From contig CBDCUW010000002.1 of assembly GCA_965222745.1 (NCBI GenBank), positions 372,001 through 436,000 of the forward strand: 64,000 bases of DNA. The letters are read 5' to 3'. Under the pieces are notes generated by a model, which saw only the letters and a list, made by a program, of their open reading frames with translations, was not told the DNA's origin and searched no databases. This DNA comes from CBDCUW01 sp965222745. GTDB taxonomy: Bacteria; Planctomycetota; Planctomycetia; Pirellulales; Pirellulaceae. The position numbers and the translations under genes were made by a program. Positions 55,169 through 63,558 of this stretch are shown one piece after another (position 1 is the first letter of the stretch; each line of letters begins with the position of its first letter).

Positions 55169-56500
55169 ATGACGCGATCGATTTCATGGGGCCGGCCTGC
55201 CATCCTGGTGTTGTCGACGGTGTTGTTGCTGCTGGGAATCGGCGCTACCGCTGCCAGGACGATCGTGAAGTATCAACCGCCGGGCAAGTTCGATCCCAGC
55301 CGCCAGGGAATGTGCGATTTTCATAACGGAATCTACTACCCGACGGCTGCCTTGCTGGACGGAACCAGTCCGTATGGGAAAGCGTATGCGGAAACCTGGC
55401 CGGTCGATCGGCCTATCCCCTTTTTCTCGCCCGCGATCCTGGTCCTGCACGCACCGTTTGCCCTGTTGCCGCTCAGGATCGCCGAAGTGCTGTTCTTCCT
55501 TTTCTCGATCGCCGTGGTGATCACCATCGCGGTGGTTGCCGCGTCCGCTGCCGGGATGCCGAATCGATTGGACGTGGTGATCGCGATCGCCGCCGCGATC
55601 ACGTTCACCCGAGCCGGCCACATCACGCTGTTCGACGGCTATTTCACCTTTGAATTGGTGTTGGCAACTTTCCTGGCAATCCACTGGGGTGGCAAAAAAC
55701 CGCTCCTCGCCGCCTTGGCATTGGTGGTGGTGTCGGCCAAGCCCACTTACATCTTGCCGCTTGGGTTCTTGATGCTCGCTCGAGGCAACCTCAAGGCGCT
55801 GGTGATCGGTGCAGTGCTCAGCATCATCGCGGCGGGAGTGCCGTTTGCCTGGTTGGCCCATCACGAAGGGGACGGAGACTGGGGCGCGGGAGTGACCGGA
55901 TTGCGCCAGCAAATCACCGACGCGCAAGAGTTTCATCGATCGCAGGAAGACGAATCGCCTGTCCATTCGTGGACGCGAGTCGATCTGCTGGCAGTGATCG
56001 CCAAATGGACCGCCAAAGACCCGGCTGAAACGGTGCATCTGGTCGTGATGGCGGTGTTGTTGGTGGTGCCGATGCTGCTGCTGAATCGCCGTCGCATTGG
56101 CGGAGAAGACGACGGGCTCGCAGGATTGACCGGTGCGATCATTCTGACAGCACTACTGGCCAGTTTGTATCATCAATCCTACGACGTGTTGCTGCTGGCG
56201 CCACCAGCAGCGGGAGTTCTCCTTGCCAGACTTGGCGTTTGGCGGGAACTCGGTTTGCCATCGAGGTTGATGTTGGCTGGGTTGATGTTGTTTCCCGCCT
56301 ACAACTATCTATCGACCCGAATGTTTTTGCTGCGAATCGATCCCGACCCGTTGTTGGTGCGAATATTGACGAGCTTGAATGGGATTTCGCTGGCCGTTTT
56401 GCTGATCGCGCTCTGTTGGCTGGCGACGGAAAAAAGAAAAGGGCTTTCGTCATATTCCTCACAATCGGAATCTGACACGCCAAATGCCCAGCCGTCATAA
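55169..56500 (+). CDS. GT87-type (DUF2029) membrane glycosyltransferase
   Basis: This 443-residue polytopic membrane protein has about nine to ten helices. An extracytoplasmic loop after helix 1 contains CDFHNGIYYPTAALLDGTSP and YGKAYAETW, the DF.. motif and Y-rich block usual in GT87 polyprenol-phosphate-mannose-dependent transferases. Lys-rich and Pro-containing KPTYILPLGFLMLARGNLK lies mid-protein. It probably transfers a sugar from a lipid carrier to a glycan outside the membrane. The following GT2 gene would make that lipid-linked sugar. Confidence 0.8.
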   Translation: MTRSISWGRPAILVLSTVLLLLGIGATAARTIVKYQPPGKFDPSRQGMCDFHNGIYYPTAALLDGTSPYGKAYAETWPVDRPIPFFSPAILVLHAPFALLPLRIAEVLFFLFSIAVVITIAVVAASAAGMPNRLDVVIAIAAAITFTRAGHITLFDGYFTFELVLATFLAIHWGGKKPLLAALALVVVSAKPTYILPLGFLMLARGNLKALVIGAVLSIIAAGVPFAWLAHHEGDGDWGAGVTGLRQQITDAQEFHRSQEDESPVHSWTRVDLLAVIAKWTAKDPAETVHLVVMAVLLVVPMLLLNRRRIGGEDDGLAGLTGAIILTALLASLYHQSYDVLLLAPPAAGVLLARLGVWRELGLPSRLMLAGLMLFPAYNYLSTRMFLLRIDPDPLLVRILTSLNGISLAVLLIALCWLATEKRKGLSSYSSQSESDTPNAQPS

Positions 56501-56598
56501 AACCCGCGTTCTGCGCATCTTGTGAGAATGGCATCAGCGGTTAGACTGTGGCCTCTGTTGATGCCTTCTGTTCGCCCCCCGATCGTTGACCCAGTGTG

Positions 56599-57417
56599 AT
56601 GTCCCATTCTGACCAGCAACCAGCGTCATTTTCTCAACCGAAAAGCGAATCGCGCGATTCCATGCGTTTTCGACCGGCGAAGGTTTTGATGGCGCTGCCA
56701 GCCTACAACGAACAGGAAGCGCTGCCGGAACTGCTGGAACGAATTGGCGAAGCGTTTGCCGACAGCGGCCTGCCGTACGAAGTGGTGATTGTGGACGACG
56801 GCAGCAGCGATGATACGGCGAAGATCGCGTCGCAAATGTCGTTTCAGATGCCGATTCATTTGGTTCAGCACGAAGTCAACCAGGGATTGGGGACGACGCT
56901 TCGGGACGGTTTGCGCGAAGCGGTGGACCGCGCGGGAGAGCGAGACATCATCATCACGATGGATGCCGACAACACTCATCCGCCCGGTTTGATTGACCGC
57001 ATGGTGCGAATGATTCACGAAGGCTGCGATGTGGTCATTGCATCGCGATTTCAGCCCGGTGCGCGGGTGGTGGGAGTTCCGATCGAGCGTCACTTCCTGA
57101 GTGTGGGTGCGCGGGCGCTGTTCACGCTGCTTTTCCCGACTCGCGGCGTACGCGATTACACTTCCGGTTTTCGAGCCTATCGTGCTTCGGTGATTCGGGC
57201 GGCGTTCGCCGAACATGGTGACAGCTTCGTCGGCGAAACCGGATTTTCGTGCATGGCCGACGTGCTGTTGAAACTTCGCCGTCAGGGTGCCCTGTTTGGA
57301 GAAGCGCCGCTGCGATTGCGGTACGACCAAAAAGGGGGCGAAAGCAAAATGAAAGTGTTCAAGACGATTTGGCTGACCCTGAAGATGCTGGGTCGGCATC
57401 GCGTTGGGGCAAAATGA
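56599..57417 (+). CDS. GT2 glycosyltransferase, polyprenol-phosphate mannosyltransferase-like
   Basis: This 272-residue GT-A enzyme resembles dolichol/polyprenol-phosphate mannose synthases. It has VLMALPAYNEQEALPELLER, then VVIVDDGSSDDT (nucleotide binding), IITMDADNTHPP (DxD-type metal site), RDYTSGFRAYRAS and YDQKGGESKMKV. It would load a sugar onto a polyprenyl phosphate for the neighbouring GT87 enzyme. It has no membrane helices of its own. Its stop overlaps the start of the next gene by ATGA. Confidence 0.88.
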   Translation: MSHSDQQPASFSQPKSESRDSMRFRPAKVLMALPAYNEQEALPELLERIGEAFADSGLPYEVVIVDDGSSDDTAKIASQMSFQMPIHLVQHEVNQGLGTTLRDGLREAVDRAGERDIIITMDADNTHPPGLIDRMVRMIHEGCDVVIASRFQPGARVVGVPIERHFLSVGARALFTLLFPTRGVRDYTSGFRAYRASVIRAAFAEHGDSFVGETGFSCMADVLLKLRRQGALFGEAPLRLRYDQKGGESKMKVFKTIWLTLKMLGRHRVGAK

Positions 57418-58883
57418 GCGTGTCCGGGCAATCGATCCAGCAATCAACCGATCCAGCGAACGTGGAAGACCTTCCCAAGACCGAGCGTGGTAGCGCGCCG
57501 TCCAGCAAATGGCTGGTTGTCGGCGGCGGTGTGATGGGGCTGAAAATCGCCCGTGACCTGAAAGCTCGCGGGCAGGACGTCACCGTTGCCGAGGCCGCGC
57601 CGCAGTTCGGCGGTTTGACCAGCGCCTGGAATCTGGGCGACGTCACCTGGGATCGCTTCTACCACGTCACGCTGCTAAGCGACACCAAGCTGCGCGAACT
57701 GCTGGATGAAATCGGCTTGGAGAAAGAACTTCGCTGGGTCGAAACCAAGACCGGGTTCTACAGCGGCGGCCGGCTCCATTCGATGAGCAACACGGCCGAG
57801 TTCTTGCGTTTTCCGCCGCTGAGTTTGATCGAGCGAATTCGGCTGGGAGCGACGATTTTTTACGCGTCGAAAATCAAGAATTGGCGACGGCTTGAAAAAC
57901 TATCGGTCGAAAAATGGCTGCGCCGGTGGTCGGGCAGTGGCGCCTTTGAAACGGTTTGGCTGCCGCTGTTGAAAGCGAAACTGGGCGAAGCCTACAAGCA
58001 GACTTCCGCCGCCTTCATCTGGGCTCACACCGCGCGAATGTACAAGGCGCGGCGCAGCGGTGCCAAGAAAGAGATGTTTGGATACGTACCGGGCGGCTAC
58101 GCACGTATCCTCGATCGTTTGGTGCAAGTGCTTCGCGATCGCGGCGTGCGAATGCTTGCCGACCATCCCGTTCGCAGTGTCCGGCAAATCGGTAACCAAC
58201 CGGCAGGCGGCCTGGAAGTTGATTTCGGCGACGGCCGCGTCGAAACGTTTGACAACGTGGTATCAACGATCGCTTCGCCACTGATTGCGCAGTCCTGCGA
58301 CGCGCTGACCGACGACGAAAAACAGAAGCTGGAAAACATCCGCTACCTGGGCGTGGTTTGCGCTTCGATGCTGTTGTCCGAGCCGATCAGCAAGTACTAC
58401 GTCACCAACATCATCGACACCTGGGTACCGTTGACGGCAGTGATCGAGATGTCGACGATCGTCGATCCCGATTCGCAATTGGGCGGCCGTCATCTGGTTT
58501 ACCTGCCAAAGTACCTGCCCGACGACCACCAGGGACTCCAGGAAACCGAAGAAGACTACAAGGAAAAGTGCCTGTCGACGCTGGAGAAAATGTACGAGCA
58601 TTTTTCTCGCGACAAGGTATTGGAGTTTAAAGTCGCGCGAGCCAAGTACGTGGCGGCTCTTTCCACGATCGACTACAGCACTCGACTGCCACCGATCGTG
58701 ACCAGCGTGCCCGGCTTCTACGCGCTCAACTCGGCACACATTCTGGAAGGCAATTTGAATGTGAACGAGACGATCACGTTGGGCGAAAACAAACTGACAG
58801 AGGAAGTTTGGCCCGACTATCTACATCGCTGCGAATCGGGGCAGCCGGCGGCAGAGCGAACCGTCGAACAGGCGACCTTGTAG
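57414..58883 (+). CDS. FAD/NAD(P)-dependent amine-oxidase-type oxidoreductase
   Basis: This 489-residue flavoprotein starts with the Rossmann motif KWLVVGGGVMGLKIARDLKA and the second FAD motif APQFGGLTSAWNLGDVTWDR. It resembles protoporphyrinogen oxidase-like proteins found in glycan biosynthesis clusters. FGYVPGGYARILDRLVQVLR and, near the end, PGFYALNSAHILEGNLNVNE fit the family. Translation is coupled to the GT2 gene (ATGA), so it probably acts on the same lipid-linked or sugar substrate, for example as a desaturase or sugar mutase. The substrate is not known. Confidence 0.85.
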   Translation: MSVSGQSIQQSTDPANVEDLPKTERGSAPSSKWLVVGGGVMGLKIARDLKARGQDVTVAEAAPQFGGLTSAWNLGDVTWDRFYHVTLLSDTKLRELLDEIGLEKELRWVETKTGFYSGGRLHSMSNTAEFLRFPPLSLIERIRLGATIFYASKIKNWRRLEKLSVEKWLRRWSGSGAFETVWLPLLKAKLGEAYKQTSAAFIWAHTARMYKARRSGAKKEMFGYVPGGYARILDRLVQVLRDRGVRMLADHPVRSVRQIGNQPAGGLEVDFGDGRVETFDNVVSTIASPLIAQSCDALTDDEKQKLENIRYLGVVCASMLLSEPISKYYVTNIIDTWVPLTAVIEMSTIVDPDSQLGGRHLVYLPKYLPDDHQGLQETEEDYKEKCLSTLEKMYEHFSRDKVLEFKVARAKYVAALSTIDYSTRLPPIVTSVPGFYALNSAHILEGNLNVNETITLGENKLTEEVWPDYLHRCESGQPAAERTVEQATL

Positions 58884-59011
58884 GCCGACTTGTCCCCAAG
58901 TCGGCGAGTGTCGGCGACTTTTCCAAAGTCGCATGCGTAGCCGGGAACGGAGAACCGGCCGACGAAAGTTCGCAGGTACATGATCGCCGACTTGGGGACA
59001 AGTCGGCCTAC
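58880..59011. repeat. Repeat family C, copy 1 (long)
   Basis: This 132-bp unit has outer arms GTAGGCCGACTTGTCCCCAA.. at 58880-58906 and the complement at 58985-59011, nearly perfect over 27 bp. The core contains the nested palindromes CGACTTTTCCAAAGTCG and CCGGGAACGGAGAACCGG. It begins at the last codon of the oxidoreductase gene. A near-identical copy (C2) lies in the same orientation on the other side of the lipoprotein gene. Confidence 0.92.
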
Positions 59012-59057
59012 ATCGTAAGATGTAGTTGTCGTTTCCTGTCTATCCAAAGGATCACTG

Positions 59058-59711
59058 ATGATGATCGAACTGTCAGAAAAATGGGTCTCGTTACGACATC
59101 CTTCTGCAAAGATACTTCTGGCGGCTTGGGTGGTCTGCCTGTCGGGTTGCACAGGTTCGGTCCACCCCCTGCTGACCGAAGACGAACTTGTGGAGGAGAT
59201 GGATCTTAGCGGCAAGTGGGAAATGGAACTTGTCGGCCCCAAAAAGGAAAAACAACTTGTGCCGGTGGAACTGGAGAAGTACGACACGTCCACTTACGAC
59301 ATGTATCTGCGGGTGGAACAGGTCGCCAAAAAGAAGCAGGACACGCAGGACTTTCCCGATGTTTGGACATTGCAGATCGGCAAGATCGATGGGAAGACCT
59401 TCGCTCAAATGATTCCAAGCGATCCACAGTTGGGGCCGATGCTGTCCAAGGGCATCCCGGTTTATATCTTCGGTCGTCTTGAAGTGGAAACCGATACGAT
59501 GAAGTTCTACCCGCCAGCCGACGCCAAATGCGCGGCACTTGTGGGCCGAGAGAAGCTGCAGCACATGACTTATGAACTGTCAGACATCGTGGAAGTCACC
59601 ATCTTGACGATGTCGACCGAAAAACTGCAGAAAGTCATCGCCAAACATGGGAAGGAAATGTTCAATCCCAAGCCGATTTACCTTCGACGGATCTCAACCG
59701 ACGACGGCTGA
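59058..59711 (+). CDS. Lipoprotein of unknown function
   Basis: This 217-residue protein has a type II signal peptide with lipobox LSGC (ILLAAWVVCLSGCTGSVHP), so it is membrane-anchored by lipid. The mature part is predicted beta-rich (MDLSGKWEMELVGPKKEKQL, VPVYIFGRLEVETDTMK-like strands), reminiscent of lipocalin-like folds, and ends ISTDDG. The family is not recognised. It stands alone between two long copies of repeat C. A ribosome binding site AAGG lies 7 bp before the ATG. Confidence 0.8.
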   Translation: MMIELSEKWVSLRHPSAKILLAAWVVCLSGCTGSVHPLLTEDELVEEMDLSGKWEMELVGPKKEKQLVPVELEKYDTSTYDMYLRVEQVAKKKQDTQDFPDVWTLQIGKIDGKTFAQMIPSDPQLGPMLSKGIPVYIFGRLEVETDTMKFYPPADAKCAALVGREKLQHMTYELSDIVEVTILTMSTEKLQKVIAKHGKEMFNPKPIYLRRISTDDG

Positions 59712-59718
59712 GTTCGAT

Positions 59719-59857
59719 GTAGGCCGACTTGTCCCCAAGTCGGCGAGCTTGATCCGTCGGCGACTTCTCCGAAGTCGCATGCGTCGCCGGGAACGGAGAA
59801 CCGGCCGACGAAAATACGTAGATGAATGCGCGCCGACTTGGGGACAAGTCGGCCTAC
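59719..59857. repeat. Repeat family C, copy 2 (long)
   Basis: This 139-bp unit has the same outer arms as C1 (59719-59745 and 59831-59857) and the core palindromes CGACTTCTCCGAAGTCG and CCGGGAACGGAGAACCGG. It is direct in orientation relative to C1. It starts 8 bp after the lipoprotein stop and ends 6 bp before the convergent gene. Confidence 0.92.
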
Positions 59858-59862
59858 GGGGA

Positions 59863-60183
59863 TCACTCTTGCGGTGCGGTGATCCAGGCTTCCGTACTGA
59901 CTCGAAAACGGACGCGGGAGACTTGCTGTGAGGAGGCGGACATGTCTCCCGATGCGGAGAGCCCGACGACTTCGAGCCAGCCGCCGGTTTTGGCCTTGGC
60001 GCTTCCCTTTTTCGCCACGGTCACTGCGACGTCAAACTCGATGCCCTGACCAGCACTCGCCTGTTGGCCGGGGGAAAGACCAAAAGGCCAAACGCCATTT
60101 CGTTTCTGAAGCGTCGAGTTGGCTTGTTCGACGCCACGGACAACGTCGACCAGCGCGGTTTCCACGAACTGTTGTAAATTCAT
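59863..60183 (-). CDS. Small cytoplasmic conserved hypothetical protein
   Basis: This 106-residue protein has an N-terminal amphipathic helix (LQQFVETALVDVVRGVEQAN) and a beta-rich remainder (IEFDVAVTVAKKGSAKAKTG, then QQVSRVRFRVSTEAW). It resembles a widespread small family of unknown function with the pattern helix, FDVAVT, VSR-RF, sometimes linked to trypsin-like proteases in conflict systems. I am not certain of that link. It is 9 bp downstream of the sulfatase gene and may be cotranscribed. Confidence 0.65.
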   Translation of the reverse strand: MNLQQFVETALVDVVRGVEQANSTLQKRNGVWPFGLSPGQQASAGQGIEFDVAVTVAKKGSAKAKTGGWLEVVGLSASGDMSASSQQVSRVRFRVSTEAWITAPQE

Positions 60184-60192
60184 TGCTGGGTT

Positions 60193-61683
60193 CTACTTAT
60201 CAAGTTTCTGTTGGCCTCGACGCATCGCCTCCTGCAGACTGACTTTCCCTCCTTCTCCATACAGAGGCGAATCGCTTCCGGCACTTCCGGGAACGGGCGG
60301 GGCGTTGGTGGGGGGCAGCCAGCGGCGAAAGTTCTGAACGATTTTCGCAATCGTATCGGAGTGTGCCGTTTCTTGCTGACGCGCGGCCAGCAAGTTGTCA
60401 AATTCGTGAGGATCCATTTCCAGGTCGTACAACTCTTCACTGCCATCGGCGTAGACGATGTAGTGATACCGCTGCCCGCAAAGACTGTGGTTGCCCGGTC
60501 CAAACGTACAGATCGCCGGTCGATCCCATTTTGCTTGTGGGTCATCCAGAAGTGGTTTCAGGCTGCTGCCGTCCAGGCCGCCGCGAGCTGGCAAATCACA
60601 CAGTTCCAGCAGCGTTGGGTAGACGTCGATCAATCCCACTGGCCGGGAACATCTCGCATCACCCGAAATCTGCGGCCCCGAAATGATCAACGGCACCCGC
60701 GTGGTTTCTTGCCAAAGAGAACGTTTTGCCCAGCGCAGTTTTTCGCCGAGGTGGAATCCATGGTCGCTCCACAACACCACGATCGTGTTGTCGGCCTGCC
60801 CGGAGTCGTCCAGTCCGTCCAGGACCATGCCGACTAAGTGGTCGACGAAACTGTTGGTCGCCAGGTAAGCCTGCACTGCGTGACGCCACTCGCCCGAATC
60901 GACCATCCACTTATGACGCGGCGCGGTCGAATTCAGCGACAAGGTCTTGGCGATCTCGGGCAGATCCTGGCGATCGTTTGCCTGAGTGGCGGGAAGCTGG
61001 ACCGACTGCAACGGATAAAGATCAAACCACTTCTTCGACGCATAAATCGGCACGTGCGGTAGGTGAAAGCCGACGGCCAGGAAAAAGGGTTGCTTCTTTT
61101 TGGCCAGCTCCGGAAGTTCCTTTGCCGCCCAGTCGGCGGTCAGGTAATCGCGTTGTTGCCGGTCGGGCACCTCGACTTGTCCCCAATCCCACAGCGGATG
61201 CGCTGCCGGCAGTGTGTAGCGAACCTTTTTTGGACCTCGACGCCAACCGGAATTGGGCTCGATGTGATCAAACGACACCGGATCGGCTTTGCCATGAAAG
61301 ATCTTGCCGCGCGTGGAGAGATAATAACCGTGTTTGCGGAACGTTTGAAAAAGCGTTTCCGCATCCTTCGTGGGGGCGACCGAACGAAACGGCGGCCCCA
61401 GAAAGTACATGCCGGTGGTCGACGGCAGTTTACCGATCAGCATACTGACTCGCGACGGATTGCAGATCGGAGCCTGGCAATGCGCGTTGGTGAACGTCAC
61501 ACCGCGCCCGGCCAACGCATCGATGTGGGGCGTTTGTGCTTGCGGGTGACCACCGAAACATCCGACCCAATCATTCAAATCGTCGATCGAAATGAACAGA
61601 ACGTTGGGATGCTCGGCAGCCCTGGCTGCGACAAGGGGGCAGACGAAGGTCACTGCCAGAAAGACGACCGGAAGGAATCTCAT
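60193..61683 (-). CDS. Sulfatase, iduronate-2-sulfatase-like, intact
   Basis: This 496-residue secreted sulfatase has a signal peptide (LPVVFLAVTFVCPLVAARAA) and metal motif HPNVLFISIDDLNDWVGCFG. The formylglycine signature CNPSR lies within HCQAPICNPSRVSMLIG. STRGKIFHGKADPVSFDH, FFLAVGFHLPHVP and LWSDHGFHLGEKLRWAKRS follow. It needs an FGE-type maturase encoded elsewhere. It would release sulfate from a sulfated polysaccharide. The SDR gene precedes it by 40 bp on the same strand, and a microcompartment regulator gene is divergent from them. Confidence 0.95.
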   Translation of the reverse strand: MRFLPVVFLAVTFVCPLVAARAAEHPNVLFISIDDLNDWVGCFGGHPQAQTPHIDALAGRGVTFTNAHCQAPICNPSRVSMLIGKLPSTTGMYFLGPPFRSVAPTKDAETLFQTFRKHGYYLSTRGKIFHGKADPVSFDHIEPNSGWRRGPKKVRYTLPAAHPLWDWGQVEVPDRQQRDYLTADWAAKELPELAKKKQPFFLAVGFHLPHVPIYASKKWFDLYPLQSVQLPATQANDRQDLPEIAKTLSLNSTAPRHKWMVDSGEWRHAVQAYLATNSFVDHLVGMVLDGLDDSGQADNTIVVLWSDHGFHLGEKLRWAKRSLWQETTRVPLIISGPQISGDARCSRPVGLIDVYPTLLELCDLPARGGLDGSSLKPLLDDPQAKWDRPAICTFGPGNHSLCGQRYHYIVYADGSEELYDLEMDPHEFDNLLAARQQETAHSDTIAKIVQNFRRWLPPTNAPPVPGSAGSDSPLYGEGGKVSLQEAMRRGQQKLDK

Positions 61684-61723
61684 TGCAAAGACCTACTCGT
61701 TGCATCGAAGGAAGACTGTCGAC

Positions 61724-62512
61724 CTACGGCTTTTCGTTGATGCGATACATCTCTCGCCAAGGCAGCTGGATACCGCCGTCGATGGTCAGCGTGCTGCCAG
61801 TGATGTACGGATTGTTCGAATCGCACAAGAAAACGACTCCTCGGCCGATTTCTTCGGGCTTGCCCAGTCGGCCCCACGGTAGTTTGGCTGCCTCGCCCGC
61901 CAACGTCTCCTCGGTAAAAAACTTTCGCTCGCCTGGTGTGTCGGTCCAACCGGGATGGATGATGTTGACCCGAATGCGATATTGCGAAAGCTCACAAGCG
62001 GCCGTGCGGGCCATTTGATCGTTGGCTGCTTTGGCCATGTTGTAGGCCATCGCACCGGGGATCGCCATGTGCGCGTGCGGACTGCTGATCACGACAACGT
62101 TGCCGCCGACGCCGGCATCGACCAATTGCCGGGCGCCACAGCGAACCAGGTGAAACGCACCCCACATGCTGATGTCGATCGTCTTGCGAAACTCATCCAA
62201 GTCCGATTCCAGCATCAGGTGACGATCACTGTAGGCGGCGTTGCTGACGACGATGTCCAAACCGCCCATTGTGTCGATCGACTCTTCAACCAACCGCTCG
62301 ACCTGGTCCTGCTGAGCCAAATCGGCGGCGATCTTGTGAGCCTTGCCGCCAGCGGCAGCACACAACTGAACCACCTCGTCCGCTTCCTTGGGGTGGCTGC
62401 GATAGTTGATCACCACCTCCGCGCCCGCCTTGGCCAATTCGACGGCGATTCCCCTGCCAATGCCACGCGACGCCCCCGAAACAATCGCCCGTTTTCCCTT
62501 CAAATCGGTCAT
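61724..62512 (-). CDS. SDR-family dehydrogenase
   Basis: This 262-residue short-chain dehydrogenase has the nucleotide motif GASRGIGRGIAVELAKAGAE and VVSNAAYSDRHLM. The catalytic residues are in VVVISSPHAHMAIPG and YNMAK (Tyr and Lys). VNIIHPGWTDTPGERKFFTE and GSTLTIDGGIQLP follow. It resembles glucose-1-dehydrogenase or sugar/aldose dehydrogenases of the family. Divergent from the DeoR-PduL operon and upstream of the sulfatase, it may oxidise a sugar released from sulfated glycans. The substrate is inferred from context only. Confidence 0.88.
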   Translation of the reverse strand: MTDLKGKRAIVSGASRGIGRGIAVELAKAGAEVVINYRSHPKEADEVVQLCAAAGGKAHKIAADLAQQDQVERLVEESIDTMGGLDIVVSNAAYSDRHLMLESDLDEFRKTIDISMWGAFHLVRCGARQLVDAGVGGNVVVISSPHAHMAIPGAMAYNMAKAANDQMARTAACELSQYRIRVNIIHPGWTDTPGERKFFTEETLAGEAAKLPWGRLGKPEEIGRGVVFLCDSNNPYITGSTLTIDGGIQLPWREMYRINEKP

Positions 62513-62653
62513 CTTTCACTCGCTGAGAAACAGTGTTTTCTGGATCGATCGGTAGCCTACCGCTTCGACGCGTCGCGGTCGATTCGGCTGTTGCGGCAAT
62601 CTGGCAGTCGTTTTCTGGGAATATTCTTCCAAAATTCACACAATAGCGATTGA

Positions 62654-62675
62654 TTTCTTTCATATATGACAGAAA
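62654..62675. promoter_or_regulatory. Candidate operator between the SDR gene and the DeoR regulator
   Basis: This 22-bp imperfect palindrome is centred on TCATATATGA, with TTTCT and AGAAA at its ends; 20 of 22 positions are symmetric. It lies in an AT-rich stretch that contrasts with the GC-rich surroundings, ~40 bp before the GTG start of the regulator. It is a natural candidate for autoregulation by the DeoR protein and for control of the divergent SDR-sulfatase genes. Confidence 0.55.
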
Positions 62676-62715
62676 ACTATCATTTCGTTAAGTTATTCAA
62701 TTCAGGGGAGATGTA

Positions 62716-63558
62716 GTGGCTGGTCCGGCGACGACCGAAGCGAGGCGAGATCGCCTTCGAGACTTGGTTCAAGCTCGAGGATTTGCCGCACTGGGCGAAC
62801 TGGCCGAGTCGTTGGAGGTGAGTGAATCGACGATCCGGCGTGACTTGGAACAGCTGGAGCAGGCTGGGGATGCGCGGCGCACTCACGGCGGTGCGTTCTG
62901 GACCGGCAAACCCGACACGATGCGGATCTTCGAGACCCGTCGTGACGACGATTGGCCGGCGAAATCGGCGATCGGCGCGGCGGCCGCGGCGCTGGTGGAA
63001 GACCACGACACGATCCTGCTGGACGGTGGCAGTACGACCTACGAACTGGCTCGTCACTTGGTCGGGCGACCGTTGCAAGTGGTGACCAACAGCCTGCCGG
63101 TGGCTCACCTGTTAAGCAGCAGTGCGTCGATCGATCTGGTGATGATCGGCGGGTGTGTTCGTGGCCGCACGGCGGTGGCGATCGGTCCGATGGCCGACGC
63201 GATGTTGCAAACCATCAACGTGTGCAAAGCGTTTCTGTCGGTGGCGGGAGTAACCCAGCGGGGCTACTTCAACAGCGACATGATGCTGGTCGAAAGTGAA
63301 CGAGCCATGTTGAAGGCGACCGATCGGGCCATTGTTGTTGCCGACAGCAGCAAGTTCGGAAAGGTCAGCCTTTCCCGGTTGTGCGGTTTGGAAGAGATGC
63401 ACACCGTGGTGACCGATTCTGCGGTGGAATCGGCATGGAAAACAACGCTCGCTTCGGCCGGAGTTGAATTAGTGTTGGCCCCAGGTATCCCTCGCAAGCC
63501 GCCAGAGCTGGCGTCGGGAAACTCAGCCTACCAGCAAGCAGAAAGTAACGAGAAATGA
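62716..63558 (+). CDS. DeoR/GlpR-family transcriptional regulator
   Basis: This 280-residue repressor-type protein has an N-terminal winged helix (FAALGELAESLEVSESTIRR, then DLEQLEQAG, THGGAFW). The C-terminal DeoR sensor domain (DTILLDGGSTTYELARHLVG, VVTNSLPVAHLL, VMIGGCVRG, ADSSKFGKVSLSRLCGL) binds sugar phosphates in this family. The GTG start at 62716 follows ribosome binding site AGGGGAG. Its stop overlaps pduL by ATGA. It probably controls the microcompartment operon that begins here. Confidence 0.93.
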   Translation: MAGPATTEARRDRLRDLVQARGFAALGELAESLEVSESTIRRDLEQLEQAGDARRTHGGAFWTGKPDTMRIFETRRDDDWPAKSAIGAAAAALVEDHDTILLDGGSTTYELARHLVGRPLQVVTNSLPVAHLLSSSASIDLVMIGGCVRGRTAVAIGPMADAMLQTINVCKAFLSVAGVTQRGYFNSDMMLVESERAMLKATDRAIVVADSSKFGKVSLSRLCGLEEMHTVVTDSAVESAWKTTLASAGVELVLAPGIPRKPPELASGNSAYQQAESNEK

